A stretch of 64,000 nt of DNA from Clostridium moniliforme (GTDB taxonomy: Bacteria; Bacillota; Clostridia; Clostridiales; Clostridiaceae): contig NZ_JAGGJZ010000006.1 in assembly GCF_017873235.1 (NCBI RefSeq), forward strand, positions 1 through 64,000, written 5' to 3'. Made by a program: the position numbers and the translations under genes. Shown in pieces: positions 1 to 9,836 of this stretch. Within the stretch, counting starts at the first letter, position 1, and every line of letters begins with the position of its first letter. Below the pieces are notes generated by a model. It was given only the letters and a program-made list of their open reading frames with translations, searched no databases and was not told the DNA's origin.

Positions 1-185
1 CATCTTGTTCTTGTTGATGTTTTTTCAAATAATAATACAACATTTTTTCCTTTTAAAGAATCTCCTAATATTCCTGCTCTCTTTTTTGCCTTTAAGTCAC
101 GAGAAAGGTCTAAAAGATATCTAATTTCTTCTGGTGTAAAATCCTTTAATGTTAAAAAACTTCTTCCTTTTAAATTAACTGCCAT
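1..185 (-). CDS. ornithine carbamoyltransferase, 5' part (cut by window edge)
   Basis: The first 61 codons of an ornithine carbamoyltransferase (carbamoyl phosphate + ornithine <-> citrulline + phosphate, cytoplasmic) read leftwards off the window. The N-terminus begins [16 protein letters not shown] and the last visible residues are the carbamoyl-phosphate-binding STRTR at 57-61, which is diagnostic of the family. The start is ATG at 183-185 behind an AAGGAGG site at about 187-194. The remainder lies outside the window, so it cannot be decided from the sequence whether this is the anabolic ArgF or the arginine-deiminase-pathway ArcB copy. Confidence 0.9.
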   Translation of the reverse strand, partial: MAVNLKGRSFLTLKDFTPEEIRYLLDLSRDLKAKKRAGILGDSLKGKNVVLLFEKTSTRTR

Positions 186-645
186 TTTTTATTCCTCCTT
201 AAGTTAAATGAAATTAATAAATAATGGCTAACTTAAATATTAGATTTCTTTAATACATTAAGTTAACTTTTATTTTGTTTTAAATTATTATATATCTTCT
301 TTTAAATAACTACAAAGGATTTTTTTTACAAAAAATGCATATTTATTTTTATCTCTTATTTATCTTAAATAAATATACTTTATTTAATATTATTTGAACA
401 ACTTTTCTTATCTTCATCTGCTTATATATTTATCTTAGCTAAATAAGTAAATTATATATTAATGTATATTTATTTATATATTAATATTTATTGCTTTTAA
501 TATTTCATACTGTTTTAAAAAACTTATAAATATTTATGCAAATTTTATGCATATAATCATACTACTAATATATAGTAACAAAAATATATAATCTTATATA
601 TAATGTATTATTTCTATTATTAAATTAGGTAAAAGAAGGTGCATT
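186..645. promoter_or_regulatory. AT-rich divergent intergenic region
   Basis: A 460-base gap between the divergent carbamoyltransferase gene and the PRK06851-type ATPase gene. It is extremely AT-rich, with several TGTATATTTA / TGCATATTTA-like stretches and a short direct repeat TTATGCA at 534-540 and 545-551. Both promoters must lie here. Arginine-pathway genes are often controlled by ArgR through AT-rich ARG boxes, but none of the candidates here is a convincing full box, so no operator is assigned. No ORF or structured RNA was seen. Confidence 0.4.
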
Positions 646-1734
646 ATGAATAAGATAAAAATTAGACATATGTTTCTTGGTAATAATACCTCTGAAGGTT
701 TCTACTCTCTTTTTAAATATATTATTTCACAAGAAGATGCAAATAGAATAATTTGTTTAAAGGGAGGTCCTGGAACTGGTAAATCATCCTTAATGAAAAA
801 ATTATCTTTTTATTTCTCAACTAATTCTTATACAGTAGAAGAATACCACTGTTCTTCTGACGACCAATCTCTTGATGGAATTTTAATTAAAGATTTAAAG
901 GTTGCAATATTAGATGGTACATCTCCTCACATGACAGACCCTATAACTCCTGGGGCAGTTGATAAAATAATAGACCTAGCAAATGCCCTTAATCATAAAA
1001 ATTTAGTGCCTCATAAAAATAAAATAATTGAACTAAGTAATGAAATAAGTAATTGTTTTAAAAGAGCCTATATATTTTTTAATTCTGCAAGTAAAATATA
1101 TTTAGATTGGGCAAATATTAATAAAAGTTGCATAAATAAAAACTTATTATCTAAATTTGAAAGTACTTTTAAAGGAATGGTTCTACAGAAAGAAACAAAA
1201 TCTAATATTGGTGATGAAAGACATCTTTTTGCAACTGCTTTTACTCCAAATGGTATAGTCTCCTTTGGTAAAGATTTATCTAATCTTACTAAAAACTTAT
1301 TTGTTCTTAAAGGAGAACCTGGTCTATATAAAAGTGAAATATTAAAATCTATTGGAAAATCTGCCACAAATTCTGGCTTATATGTTGAATATTATCATCA
1401 TCCATTACTTCCAAATGAAATTGAACATATAATAATCCCAGAAGCTGACTTAGGAATATTTACAGAAAATGAAATTTCAAAACTTAACTTTAATGGAACT
1501 TTATTTGATATGTCCTCTCTCTGTTATAAAAACAAATTAAATAGATATAAAGATGAATTAGATTTTGATAAATGTGAATTTGATATTTTATTAAATAAAG
1601 GACTTTCATTAATAACTCAAGCTAAACTTCTTCATGACAAATTAGAAAAAATTTATGTAGATAATATGGATTTTGATGCTGTAAATAAAATTTATAATGA
1701 TATAATTTTAGATTTTGAACAGTTTAAAAAATAA
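646..1734 (+). CDS. PRK06851-type P-loop ATPase with a duplicated domain
   Basis: A 362-residue soluble protein resembling the PRK06851 family, a firmicute ATPase of unknown role. It has two similar halves. The N-terminal half carries an intact Walker A, GGPGTGKSS, at residues 40-48. The second half repeats the layout, but its corresponding loop at 223-230 reads GEPGLYKS and lacks the usual GKS/T. The start is ATG behind AGAAGGTG. The gene stands alone, divergent from the carbamoyltransferase gene and closed by a hairpin terminator. Function is unknown; one ATP site is expected to be active and the other at most structural. Confidence 0.65.
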   Translation: MNKIKIRHMFLGNNTSEGFYSLFKYIISQEDANRIICLKGGPGTGKSSLMKKLSFYFSTNSYTVEEYHCSSDDQSLDGILIKDLKVAILDGTSPHMTDPITPGAVDKIIDLANALNHKNLVPHKNKIIELSNEISNCFKRAYIFFNSASKIYLDWANINKSCINKNLLSKFESTFKGMVLQKETKSNIGDERHLFATAFTPNGIVSFGKDLSNLTKNLFVLKGEPGLYKSEILKSIGKSATNSGLYVEYYHHPLLPNEIEHIIIPEADLGIFTENEISKLNFNGTLFDMSSLCYKNKLNRYKDELDFDKCEFDILLNKGLSLITQAKLLHDKLEKIYVDNMDFDAVNKIYNDIILDFEQFKK

Positions 1735-1740
1735 TAAAAA

Positions 1741-1780
1741 AAGGACCAACTTAAAATAATTCTTAAGTTAGTCCTTTTTA
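1741..1780. terminator. intrinsic terminator, probably bidirectional
   Basis: Arms 1741-1754 and 1763-1776 pair over 14 bases with one mismatch, flanked by A and T runs on either side. It sits between the convergent ends of the PRK06851-type ATPase and helD. Confidence 0.85.
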
Positions 1781-1789
1781 TTTTAACTT

Positions 1790-3886
1790 TTATTTTTGTT
1801 TTATTACTGATAACCTATGAAGTGCTCTAGTTGCCATAATGTATTTAACAAGATTAGGAATTTCTTCCTCATCCTCTAATATTATTACCCCATCAAATTC
1901 TAACCCCTTTGCAAAATATGCTGGAATTAAAACTTTACCACCTTTATAAAGTATATCATTTCTATCAAAAGTAAGTATTTTGACCTTCTCTTTTAAGTTA
2001 TGAGAAATCTCTTTAAGGTCTTCCTTCTTCTTAGTAATAACAGCTATACTTTCAAGTCCTTCTTCTTCATAATCCTCTATTATTGAAGTTATAGTATCTA
2101 TAGTTTCTTGAATATTTTCAGTTTCTTCTAAAAGAACTTCTTCTCCATTTCTTACTAATGGGATAATTCTCTCTTCATTTAAAAACTGACTTGCATACTC
2201 CATTATTTCTTGAGTTGATCTATAACTTTTATTTAATGAAAATTCCATTGCCTTGTCACCGAAAATTTCATCTAAATTAAGCATTGCAGGCTTTTCTTTT
2301 GTATCTATAAGTCTTTGATTACTATCTCCTACTATTGTTAAGCTACTACAACCTGTTAATTCTTTTAATACAATAAATTGTAAATAATTATAATCTTGAG
2401 CTTCATCTATTACAATATGTTTATATTCTTTTTTAGTTTGTTTACCATTTAGCTTAATCATTAAATAAAGAATACCAGCAAGGTCCATATAACCTAATAC
2501 ATTTGTATTAGTAGCCTTTTTATAAATACTTAAAATACTTTCATGAGAAATCCATTCATCAATTCTATCCCTTGAATTCATTACTTCTCTTATTATTTCT
2601 CTTATTTTAATTCTTCTTTGAAAATCTAAATTATTCTTTTCGAAAATAATTTCATCTTCATTTAATTCACTTAATTTTTTTTCTATTTCTTTGTTTAGTT
2701 TCCAAACAAGTTCATCTCTTTTATCTTTTATTTTTGAAGTAAGTATTCTTTTAATTTTTTCACTTCTTCTAAATAAAGGCATATAAGAATAGTACTCATT
2801 AAATAAGCTATCTATTTCTTTTTTGGACACTATTTCTTCTCCAAAGAATATAACTGCTTCTGGACTGAAATAATTAGCATCCATATTCTTAATTAAGTCA
2901 TCTAATTTATTAACAAATTCACGAGAGCTTTTTTCTTTATACTCTTTAAGTGCTTTTTCATTTCCCTTCATTGCTTCTTCAATGTAATAAGAAAACTCTA
3001 TAGTATCTTCTTTTAATCCTATTTCTCTTTTCGCAAAGGCTTCAAAGGTCATATTATCTATTCCATCTTCTCCTAATGAAGGTAATACTCCTGCAATATA
3101 GTCCATAAAAATATCATTTGGTCCAAGTATAAGAACTTTATCTCCAAATTGTTTTCTAAAATTATATAATAAATAAGATACTCTATGAAGAGCTATGGTT
3201 GTTTTACCAGAACCTGCTACTCCATTTACAACAACAACCTTATCTTTTGGAGCTCTTATAATTTCATCCTGTTCTTCTTGAATTGTCATTACGATATCTT
3301 TAAGCTTTTCAGAAGAATTGCTTGTTAAAACCATTTGAAGTATATCATCTTTTACATCAACTGCTGAATCAAAAATACCCTTTAGCTCTCCTTTTTTTAC
3401 TATTAACTGTCTTCTAGCTAAAATGTCTGCTTTAATTTCTCCAACTGGTGATTCATAAGATGACCTACCAAGACTTCCTTTATAAAATAAAGAAGCAATA
3501 GGAGCACGCCAGTCTACAATAACTGGTTCATATGCTCCTTCTTTTGTTAATCCAAATCTTCCTATATAAAGTTCTTCTGGATTACTATCTTCTTCAAGAA
3601 AGTCTATCTTTCCAAAGTAAGGTGACTCTTTTAAAATTGTATATTCTTTAAGCTTTTTATCAATACTTTTAAAAGCTTCTTCTTTTACATAAGCTTCATG
3701 ATCAAAATAATCTAATACTTTATCTTCATCATCTCTATATTCTTCTATAACTTTTTTTCTATATTCTACTATATAGTCTGTTATATATTTTCTTTTATCT
3801 ATATAACTTAATATTTCTTCATTTATTATATTTAAAGTTTGATCTAAATGTTGTTCTTCCATTAGGAAATCTAGGTTATTATTCAA
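1790..3886 (-). CDS. helD: HelD-like superfamily 1 helicase (RNA polymerase recycling ATPase)
   Basis: A 698-residue UvrD/Rep-related ATPase of the HelD type, which in Bacillus strips stalled RNA polymerase from nucleic acid. Visible features are an N-terminal charged coiled coil (about 1-90), the family block EPVIVDWRAPIASLFY, Walker A GVAGSGKTT at 222-230, motif II DEAQDY, SYRST, and the C-terminal FAKGLEFDGVII. The length is typical for firmicute HelD. The start is TTG at 3884-3886, preceded by GGAGATG; an ATG nine codons in is less well placed. It is transcribed away from ftsH with only 27 bases between them, so it may be the distal gene of that transcript. Confidence 0.85.
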   Translation of the reverse strand: MNNNLDFLMEEQHLDQTLNIINEEILSYIDKRKYITDYIVEYRKKVIEEYRDDEDKVLDYFDHEAYVKEEAFKSIDKKLKEYTILKESPYFGKIDFLEEDSNPEELYIGRFGLTKEGAYEPVIVDWRAPIASLFYKGSLGRSSYESPVGEIKADILARRQLIVKKGELKGIFDSAVDVKDDILQMVLTSNSSEKLKDIVMTIQEEQDEIIRAPKDKVVVVNGVAGSGKTTIALHRVSYLLYNFRKQFGDKVLILGPNDIFMDYIAGVLPSLGEDGIDNMTFEAFAKREIGLKEDTIEFSYYIEEAMKGNEKALKEYKEKSSREFVNKLDDLIKNMDANYFSPEAVIFFGEEIVSKKEIDSLFNEYYSYMPLFRRSEKIKRILTSKIKDKRDELVWKLNKEIEKKLSELNEDEIIFEKNNLDFQRRIKIREIIREVMNSRDRIDEWISHESILSIYKKATNTNVLGYMDLAGILYLMIKLNGKQTKKEYKHIVIDEAQDYNYLQFIVLKELTGCSSLTIVGDSNQRLIDTKEKPAMLNLDEIFGDKAMEFSLNKSYRSTQEIMEYASQFLNEERIIPLVRNGEEVLLEETENIQETIDTITSIIEDYEEEGLESIAVITKKKEDLKEISHNLKEKVKILTFDRNDILYKGGKVLIPAYFAKGLEFDGVIILEDEEEIPNLVKYIMATRALHRLSVIKQK

Positions 3887-3913
3887 GTATCTACATCTCC
3901 TCTTGATTTAAAT

Positions 3914-5977
3914 TTATTGGTTATCTTCACTCTCCATACTTGAAGAACTCTCATTTTCACTCTCATTTTTCTCTTTTTCATTTTCAATTTTAGAATCAAC
4001 AGTTTTAGTAATAGCTGTTTCATCTTCACCATTATTAGAAACTTCATTTAAAGTATTCATTGTTCTTATATTTGCTTTATTTTCTTTCCTACTTTCAGCA
4101 AGCATCTTTGCTTCTCTTCTAGCTTCTTCTTTTATTTTATCTTCTTCTTCTTTTTTCTTTTTCATTTCTGGATACTTTTTATATACTATATCCATAAATT
4201 CGTCTCCAAAAATAGTTTCCTTTTCAAGAAGTACACCTGCAATCTCATCTAAAAGATCTCTATTTTCATTTAGAAGTCTTCTTGCTTTTAAATGGCATTC
4301 TCTTATAATCTTTAAAACTTCTTTATCTATTAAAGTTGAAGTTTCTTCACTGCAATTTCTAACAGATCTTCCATCTAAATATCTATTTTGTACTGATTCA
4401 AGTGCCATCATATCAAACTCATCTGTCATACCATACATAGTAACCATACTTCTTGCAGACTGTGTTGCTCTTTCTATATCATTTGAAGCACCAGTTGAAA
4501 CTAAATTAAATACTTCCTCTTCAGCTGATCTTCCTCCAAGCATTACTGTAATTTGATTTATTAATTCTTCTTTAGAAATTAAATACTTTTCCTCTTCTGG
4601 TAACTGCATAGTATATCCTAATGCACCCATAGTTCTTGGTACTATTGTAATTTTATGAACTGGGTCTGCTCCATCTAAAAGTGCTGCAACTAAAGCATGA
4701 CCAACTTCATGGAATGCAACAGCTTTCTTTTCTTTAGGTGAAAGTATTCTATCTTTCTTTTCCTTACCTGCTATTATATCTTCAACAGCTTCTCTTAAGT
4801 CATCTTGAATAACTTCTTTTCTTCCTTCTCTAACTGCTCTAAGTGCTGCTTCATTTATTATGTTTGCAAGATCAGCTCCTACAGCTCCTGGAGTACTCTT
4901 TGCTATCTCTTCAAAATCTACATCTGAGCCAAGTTTAATGTCTTTTGCATGAACTTTTAATATAGCTTCTCTTCCTGGAAAATCTGGTCTATCAACTATT
5001 ACTCTTCTATCAAATCTACCTGGTCTTAATAAGGCTTTATCAAGAATTTCTGGTCTATTTGTAGCTCCAAGTATTACTATACCTTTTGATGAATCAAAAC
5101 CATCCATTTCAGAAAGTAATTGGTTAAGAGTTTGTTCTCTTTCATCATTACTTTGAAGTTGATTATCCCTACTCTTACCAACAGCATCTATTTCATCTAT
5201 AAATATTATACAAGGTGCTTTCTCTTGAGCATCTTTAAATAATTCTCTAACTCTCTTTGCACCAGCACCAACAAACATTTCAACGAAACTTGATCCTGAA
5301 ATTGAGAAAAATGGAACCTTTGCCTCACCAGCTACAGCTTTTGCAATTAATGTTTTACCTGTTCCTGGAGGTCCAACTAAAAGTGCTCCTTTTGGTAACT
5401 TAGCTCCTATTTCTGTATATTTACTTGGATCATTTAAAAAGTCAATAACTTCTTCAAGAGATTCTTTAGCTTCTTCTTGACCTGCAACATCTTTAAATGT
5501 TACTCCAATCTCATCTTCCATATAAACTTTAGCATTATTTTTACCCATGGACATCATTCCACCGCCCATTTTGCCTGCCATTTTTGAGAATAATAATTTC
5601 CAAATAAAGAACATTGCAATGATTGGTAATCCATAAACTAATAGTAAATCTAGAATTGGTGATTGTTTAGGGTTTTGACCTGTAACATCAATTCCAGCTG
5701 CATTTAATTCTTTAAGTAAATTGTTATTTGGTATATTTGCAGTATATAAAGTTTTATCTTTAAATTTGTTTTTGTCATTTGGTGTTATTATTAAATTGTC
5801 ATTAGTTATTATAACCTTTGATATTTGCTTATCTTTTACCATTTGTTGAAATTGAGTATAACTAATTTCTTTATTCATAGAAGTTTCTCTAATATAGTTA
5901 AATGACATTATTATAGCTAAGGCAATTATAAAATAAATAATACCTGCCTTATTTCTTTTTTTATTTTGTTGTTCCAT
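3914..5977 (-). CDS. ftsH: ATP-dependent zinc metalloprotease FtsH
   Basis: Membrane-bound AAA+ protease that degrades misfolded membrane proteins and selected regulators. Two N-terminal membrane segments (about 12-29 and 105-130) flank a short extracytoplasmic domain. Walker A GPPGTGKT is at 202-209, followed by IFIDEID, the second region of homology with RPGRFDR, and the zinc site HEVGH at 423-427. The 687 residues include a long acidic, low-complexity C-terminal tail, common in clostridia. ATG start behind AGAGGTGG. It lies 32 bases downstream of the signal peptidase gene and is probably co-transcribed with it. Confidence 0.97.
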   Translation of the reverse strand: MEQQNKKRNKAGIIYFIIALAIIMSFNYIRETSMNKEISYTQFQQMVKDKQISKVIITNDNLIITPNDKNKFKDKTLYTANIPNNNLLKELNAAGIDVTGQNPKQSPILDLLLVYGLPIIAMFFIWKLLFSKMAGKMGGGMMSMGKNNAKVYMEDEIGVTFKDVAGQEEAKESLEEVIDFLNDPSKYTEIGAKLPKGALLVGPPGTGKTLIAKAVAGEAKVPFFSISGSSFVEMFVGAGAKRVRELFKDAQEKAPCIIFIDEIDAVGKSRDNQLQSNDEREQTLNQLLSEMDGFDSSKGIVILGATNRPEILDKALLRPGRFDRRVIVDRPDFPGREAILKVHAKDIKLGSDVDFEEIAKSTPGAVGADLANIINEAALRAVREGRKEVIQDDLREAVEDIIAGKEKKDRILSPKEKKAVAFHEVGHALVAALLDGADPVHKITIVPRTMGALGYTMQLPEEEKYLISKEELINQITVMLGGRSAEEEVFNLVSTGASNDIERATQSARSMVTMYGMTDEFDMMALESVQNRYLDGRSVRNCSEETSTLIDKEVLKIIRECHLKARRLLNENRDLLDEIAGVLLEKETIFGDEFMDIVYKKYPEMKKKKEEEDKIKEEARREAKMLAESRKENKANIRTMNTLNEVSNNGEDETAITKTVDSKIENEKEKNESENESSSSMESEDNQ

Positions 5978-6009
5978 ATTTTATCCACCTCTTTCTTTTG
6001 TATAAGTCC

Positions 6010-6627
6010 TTAATTTAAAAATCCCATACTATTAAAAGGATAAATCCTAACTTGTGCTTCTCCTCTTATCTTGTCACCACTAATATAAGGATTTTTCCAG
6101 AAACGAGAATCATTTGAGTTAGCTCTATTATCACCTAAAAAGAAATATTTACCTTTTGGTACCTTATATATTCCATAAGAATCCATTGGATATTTTACAT
6201 AAGGTTCATCTAACTTTTTACCATTAACATATACAGAAGTTCCATCAATTTTTATTGTATCTCCTGGAAGTCCTATAAGTCTCTTTATAACAGTTTCATT
6301 AAGTTCATCAGAATCAAATACAACAATATCTCCTCTTTTAAGTTTATCTGGATTATAAACTCTAGTTACTAAAAGCCTATCTCCAACATTCAATGTTGGA
6401 ACCATTGAGGAACTTGGAATATATACTTTATAAATTAAAAATTTATTTATTAGTATAGCAATTACTACTGCTATAAATACTGGTATAATCCAATCATAAA
6501 AAAAATTTTGTTTTTTAACTTTTGCTTTTCTTTTGCCCCTATCAGATCTTTTCATGGTATAATCAGTTATTTTTATATCATTTTTATCTGATTTTTTTTC
6601 ATTTAGCTCTTCATTATTCTCAGTCAT
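6010..6627 (-). CDS. lepB: signal peptidase I (first copy)
   Basis: Type I leader peptidase that cleaves signal peptides on the outer face of the membrane. One N-terminal membrane anchor follows a long, basic cytoplasmic tail (about 45 residues). The Ser/Lys dyad is visible as Ser74 in PSSSMVPTL and Lys115 in ETVIKRLIGLPGD, and the family block GDNRANSNDSR follows. The preferred start is the ATG at 6625-6627, which overlaps the stop of the upstream DUF3006 gene as TAATG (translational coupling); an in-frame GTG four codons earlier lacks its own ribosome site. The tail is longer than in the second copy at 7554. Confidence 0.93.
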   Translation of the reverse strand: MTENNEELNEKKSDKNDIKITDYTMKRSDRGKRKAKVKKQNFFYDWIIPVFIAVVIAILINKFLIYKVYIPSSSMVPTLNVGDRLLVTRVYNPDKLKRGDIVVFDSDELNETVIKRLIGLPGDTIKIDGTSVYVNGKKLDEPYVKYPMDSYGIYKVPKGKYFFLGDNRANSNDSRFWKNPYISGDKIRGEAQVRIYPFNSMGFLN

Positions 6628-6848
6628 TATTCCACCCACATTTCGTTCATTAATTCTCTAATATCCTTTTTTCGTCTTTGGGTTTCATCTTCATCATAAT
6701 AATATTTATTATTTTTTTTATACAATACGTCTCCCTCTTTTAGTGACATTTGGATTTCATCTTTATTAACATTTATCATCTCACCATCAGGAGATTCCAA
6801 AATGTAATATTTATCTTCTTTTCTATCCACTATATATATTTCTTTCAT
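6627..6848 (-). CDS. DUF3006 domain small protein
   Basis: A small soluble protein (73 residues from the preferred start) matching the DUF3006 pattern, beginning MKEIYIVDRKEDKYYILE and with the GEMINV...LKEGDVL block. The ATG at 6846-6848 is preferred because GGAG lies nine bases before it and family members begin at this point; another in-frame ATG lies five codons upstream, at 6863. It is the first gene of the DUF3006-lepB-ftsH transcript and overlaps lepB by one base. Its function is not known. Confidence 0.75.
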   Translation of the reverse strand: MKEIYIVDRKEDKYYILESPDGEMINVNKDEIQMSLKEGDVLYKKNNKYYYDEDETQRRKKDIRELMNEMWVE

Positions 6849-7140
6849 AAATATTATCTCCATTTTTAACCTTTCTAAAACTTGATATTATCATTAATTA
6901 TATCATATTTTATTGTAAAAATTCTCTGGACCTATTTAATTTTATTAAAACTTAATTAAGGTTTTGTAATAGATACAATATATTTTTAATTTTCTCCTCC
7001 TTATTTTAAACTTCATTATTATATTATAACATATATAATTTTAATATGTATATTATATAATATAAAATACCTTATTTTAAAGTTGTATTTATCATTTATT
7101 AGTTGTATAATATTGTAAATACTATTTAAGGAGTTTTTTT

Positions 7141-7509
7141 ATGGGTAATGAATTAATTGCTTTTGCATTAATATTTACAATACTAGGATTAGCTATTCAT
7201 AAATTTAAATGTTATTGGTTAATTTCAGGTTATAATACTGCTAGTAAAGAGGAAAAACAAAGTGTAGATATAAAAAGTATAAGTAAAATTCTTGCTAAAT
7301 CTCTTTATTTTTCATCAGCAATTTGTATAATATCTTACTTAATTAATTTAATTTATCCTCTTTCAAAAAATTTTTATCCACTTATTGTTTTAATTCCAGT
7401 TGCTTTTGGAATATTAAAAATGGGATTTTTAAAATTTATGGATAAATCTGAAAGTATTGCTATTACAATTTTAATAATACTATTTTCTATTTTAGCTTCA
7501 TTAATTTAG
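7141..7509 (+). CDS. DUF3784-like membrane protein
   Basis: A 122-residue membrane protein with one N-terminal helix, a short loop containing the family-like LISGYNTASKEEK, and three more hydrophobic segments. This fits DUF3784, a small firmicute membrane family of unknown role. ATG start behind AAGGAG. It is a single-gene unit, convergent with the second signal peptidase gene, and shares a hairpin terminator with it. Confidence 0.7.
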   Translation: MGNELIAFALIFTILGLAIHKFKCYWLISGYNTASKEEKQSVDIKSISKILAKSLYFSSAICIISYLINLIYPLSKNFYPLIVLIPVAFGILKMGFLKFMDKSESIAITILIILFSILASLI

Positions 7510-7520
7510 TTATATAAAAA

Positions 7521-7550
7521 AAGGCAATTATATAAAAATATAATTGCCTT
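7521..7550. terminator. bidirectional intrinsic terminator
   Basis: Perfect 12-base arms (7521-7532 and 7539-7550) flanked by an A run and a T run, between convergent genes. Confidence 0.9.
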
Positions 7551-7553
7551 TTT

Positions 7554-8060
7554 TTATTTTATACTTCCAAAATTATTAAATGGATATACTCTTAACTGAG
7601 CTTTTCCCTTTATATCCTTTGCATCTATATAAGGATTTTTCCAATACCTAGCATCTAAAGAAGTTTCTCTATTATCTCCTAGGAAAAAATATTTATTTTC
7701 TGGTACTTTAAATTCTCCAAAATAATCATCATTATACTTCAAATACTCTTCATTTATAAGTTTGCCGTTTACATATAACTTTTTGCCTTGTATACTTATT
7801 TCATCTTTTGGAAGACCTATAAGTCTCTTTATCATATTTTCATTTTCTTCTTTATTATAAAAAACCAAAATGTCTCCCCTTTTTAGATTATCTAAATTGT
7901 ATATTCTAGTGGCTAAAAACATATCTCCCTCATTTATAGTTGGCTTCATAGAACCTGTTGGCACCTCAACATTAAATATTAGAAACTTGTTTATTAATAT
8001 AGCAAGTATAATAGCTATAAAAATAGAAATTACCCAATCTTTTATTAAATTATTTCTCAT
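7554..8060 (-). CDS. signal peptidase I (second copy)
   Basis: A second type I signal peptidase of 168 residues. One N-terminal membrane segment is followed by Ser37 in PTGSMKPTI, Lys78 in ENMIKRLIGLPKDE and the GDNRETSLDARYW block, so the catalytic dyad is intact. It lacks the long basic tail of the copy at 6010. It lies directly downstream of lysA (35 bases from the lysA stop to its start). Two SipS-like paralogues within 2 kb suggest duplication followed by divergence. Confidence 0.92.
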   Translation of the reverse strand: MRNNLIKDWVISIFIAIILAILINKFLIFNVEVPTGSMKPTINEGDMFLATRIYNLDNLKRGDILVFYNKEENENMIKRLIGLPKDEISIQGKKLYVNGKLINEEYLKYNDDYFGEFKVPENKYFFLGDNRETSLDARYWKNPYIDAKDIKGKAQLRVYPFNNFGSIK

Positions 8061-8095
8061 AATTTTCCCTTTATAACCCCTTATTTATTTTGAAT

Positions 8096-9391
8096 TTAAA
8101 TTACTTCATTCTTTATTATATCATCATAGCTTTCCCTTTTACATATAATTCTACTTTCACCGTTGCTAACCATAACAACAGCAGCCTTTGGTATTTTATT
8201 ATAATTATTAGACATTGAATATCCATAAGCTCCAGTAGACATAACTGCAAGCAAATCTCCACTTAAAACTGATGGTATTTTTATTGCCTTTAATAATATA
8301 TCTCCTGATTCACAACATTTTCCTGATATTGTTACCTTTTCCTTTGAATCATATATTACTCTATTTGCTACTATGCATTCATATCTAGCATTATACAAAG
8401 CAGGTCTTATATTATCTGTCATACCACCATCTACTGATACATATTTTCTTATTGATGGAATATCTTTTATTGAACCAATTGTATATAATGTTATCCCTGC
8501 ATTACCTGAAATTGATCTTCCTGGTTCTATTACAAGAATAGGTTTTTCTAAGTTGATTTTTTTGCATACTTCATCAACTTTATTTAATATAGCATTACAA
8601 TATTCTTCTGTTTCTTTTGGTTTATCTTCATTGCTATAATAAATTCCAAATCCACCACCTAAATCTAATTCTTTAATTAAATATCCAGTTTCATCTTTTA
8701 TTCTTTTAATTAATTTAAGCATTATCTCAGCTGCATCTTCATAAGGAGTTATCTCAAATATTTGTGATCCTATATGACAATGAAGTCCACATAAATTTAC
8801 GTTTTCTAATTTTATTGCTCTTTTAATAGCATTTATTATATTATCACCAACTGGTGCAAATCCAAACTTAGAGTCAATCTGTCCAGTTTTTATATACTCA
8901 TGAGTATGTGCTTCTATTCCTGGTGTAATTCTTAAATATATATTTTGAATTCTTCCTTCTTTTTTTGATATTTGATTTAATTGTTCTATTTCAAATAAAT
9001 TATCAACTACAAAAGTTCCAACACCTAATTTTACTCCCATATTAATTTCTTCTAAAGTTTTATTATTTCCATGAAATAATACTCTTTCAAGAGGAAAATT
9101 AGCTTTATAAGCAGTATAAAGTTCTCCACCTGATACAACATCTAAATAAAGACCTTCTTCTTCTACTAATTTACACATGGAAAGAGTCAAAAAAGATTTT
9201 CCTGCATATGCAACCTTATTTCCATTTTCATAACATTTAAATAAACTAAAATATTTTCTACAGTTATTTCTTAATAATTCCTCATCCATAACATATAAAG
9301 GAGTTCCAAACTCCTCTGCTAGTTTTGTTGTTTTTACTCCACCAATTACCAATGTGTTTTCTTCGATTTTCATATTACCAAATAGTTTCAT
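8096..9391 (-). CDS. lysA: diaminopimelate decarboxylase
   Basis: Converts meso-diaminopimelate to L-lysine and CO2, the last step of lysine synthesis; PLP-dependent, fold type III. The PLP lysine is Lys65 in AYAGKSFLT. The glycine-rich phosphate-binding block LDLGGGFG and the C-terminal CCESGDIL and GAYGYSM motifs are present. The 431-residue length is typical. ATG start behind GGAGG. Expression is controlled by the lysine riboswitch just upstream (9543-9712), which agrees with the assigned function. Confidence 0.96.
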   Translation of the reverse strand: MKLFGNMKIEENTLVIGGVKTTKLAEEFGTPLYVMDEELLRNNCRKYFSLFKCYENGNKVAYAGKSFLTLSMCKLVEEEGLYLDVVSGGELYTAYKANFPLERVLFHGNNKTLEEINMGVKLGVGTFVVDNLFEIEQLNQISKKEGRIQNIYLRITPGIEAHTHEYIKTGQIDSKFGFAPVGDNIINAIKRAIKLENVNLCGLHCHIGSQIFEITPYEDAAEIMLKLIKRIKDETGYLIKELDLGGGFGIYYSNEDKPKETEEYCNAILNKVDEVCKKINLEKPILVIEPGRSISGNAGITLYTIGSIKDIPSIRKYVSVDGGMTDNIRPALYNARYECIVANRVIYDSKEKVTISGKCCESGDILLKAIKIPSVLSGDLLAVMSTGAYGYSMSNNYNKIPKAAVVMVSNGESRIICKRESYDDIIKNEVI

Positions 9392-9424
9392 TATGATTCC
9401 TCCACTCTATTTAAGTAAAACAAA

Positions 9425-9446
9425 ACGCCACAGAATAATCTGTGAC
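9425..9446 (-). terminator. lysine riboswitch attenuator terminator
   Basis: On the minus strand a stem built around GTCACAG / CTGTGGC is followed by TTTTGTTTT and lies 33 bases before the lysA start. It is positioned as the off-state terminator of the upstream lysine riboswitch. Confidence 0.8.
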
Positions 9447-9542
9447 GGGTAATAGCGTGTGATTTAAGGTAAATTACTTACAACAACATTACCATTACAA
9501 AAATTTGCAAAGGTTAATAATCATATGTAACTTTTTCTCCTT

Positions 9543-9712
9543 GTAGCTCTCCACGTTATGTGACAGTGATGCATATATTATACACATCCCCAGCTGAATT
9601 ATATTTGCTTATAATTCAACTTCGGCCAATTTTCCTTTCATCTTTTATCTTAGTTTGCAAAACTCCAAAAGATTACTCTTAATTTCGGCGCCTCTACCCT
9701 AGGTTCGTTTCC
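9543..9712 (-). promoter_or_regulatory. lysine riboswitch (L-box) upstream of lysA
   Basis: Read on the minus strand the leader shows the conserved L-box elements in order: GGTAGAGGCGC, AGTAA, GAAAGG, CCGAAG, CTGGGG, CACTGTCA and the closing GTGGAGAGCTAC, whose CTAC pairs with the 5' GTAG to form P1. A -10 TATAAT lies at 9721-9726, so transcription should begin almost at the aptamer. With lysine bound, the downstream hairpin at 9425-9446 is expected to stop transcription before lysA. Together these account for the whole gap 9392-9836. Confidence 0.93.
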
Positions 9713-9836
9713 TTTTTATTATTATATTAAATTTTATTATTTATGATAACATATTTTATAAAAAAAACAATACTTTTAATATTTAATATTTGTAAAATAT
9801 ATAAAAAATTAATATGAATTTAATATATATTTTATA

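Noticed and set aside
186..645. ARG boxes for ArgR upstream of the carbamoyltransferase gene
   Set aside because: Several AT-rich stretches look similar, but none forms a clear box with proper symmetry and spacing, and the background composition makes chance matches likely.
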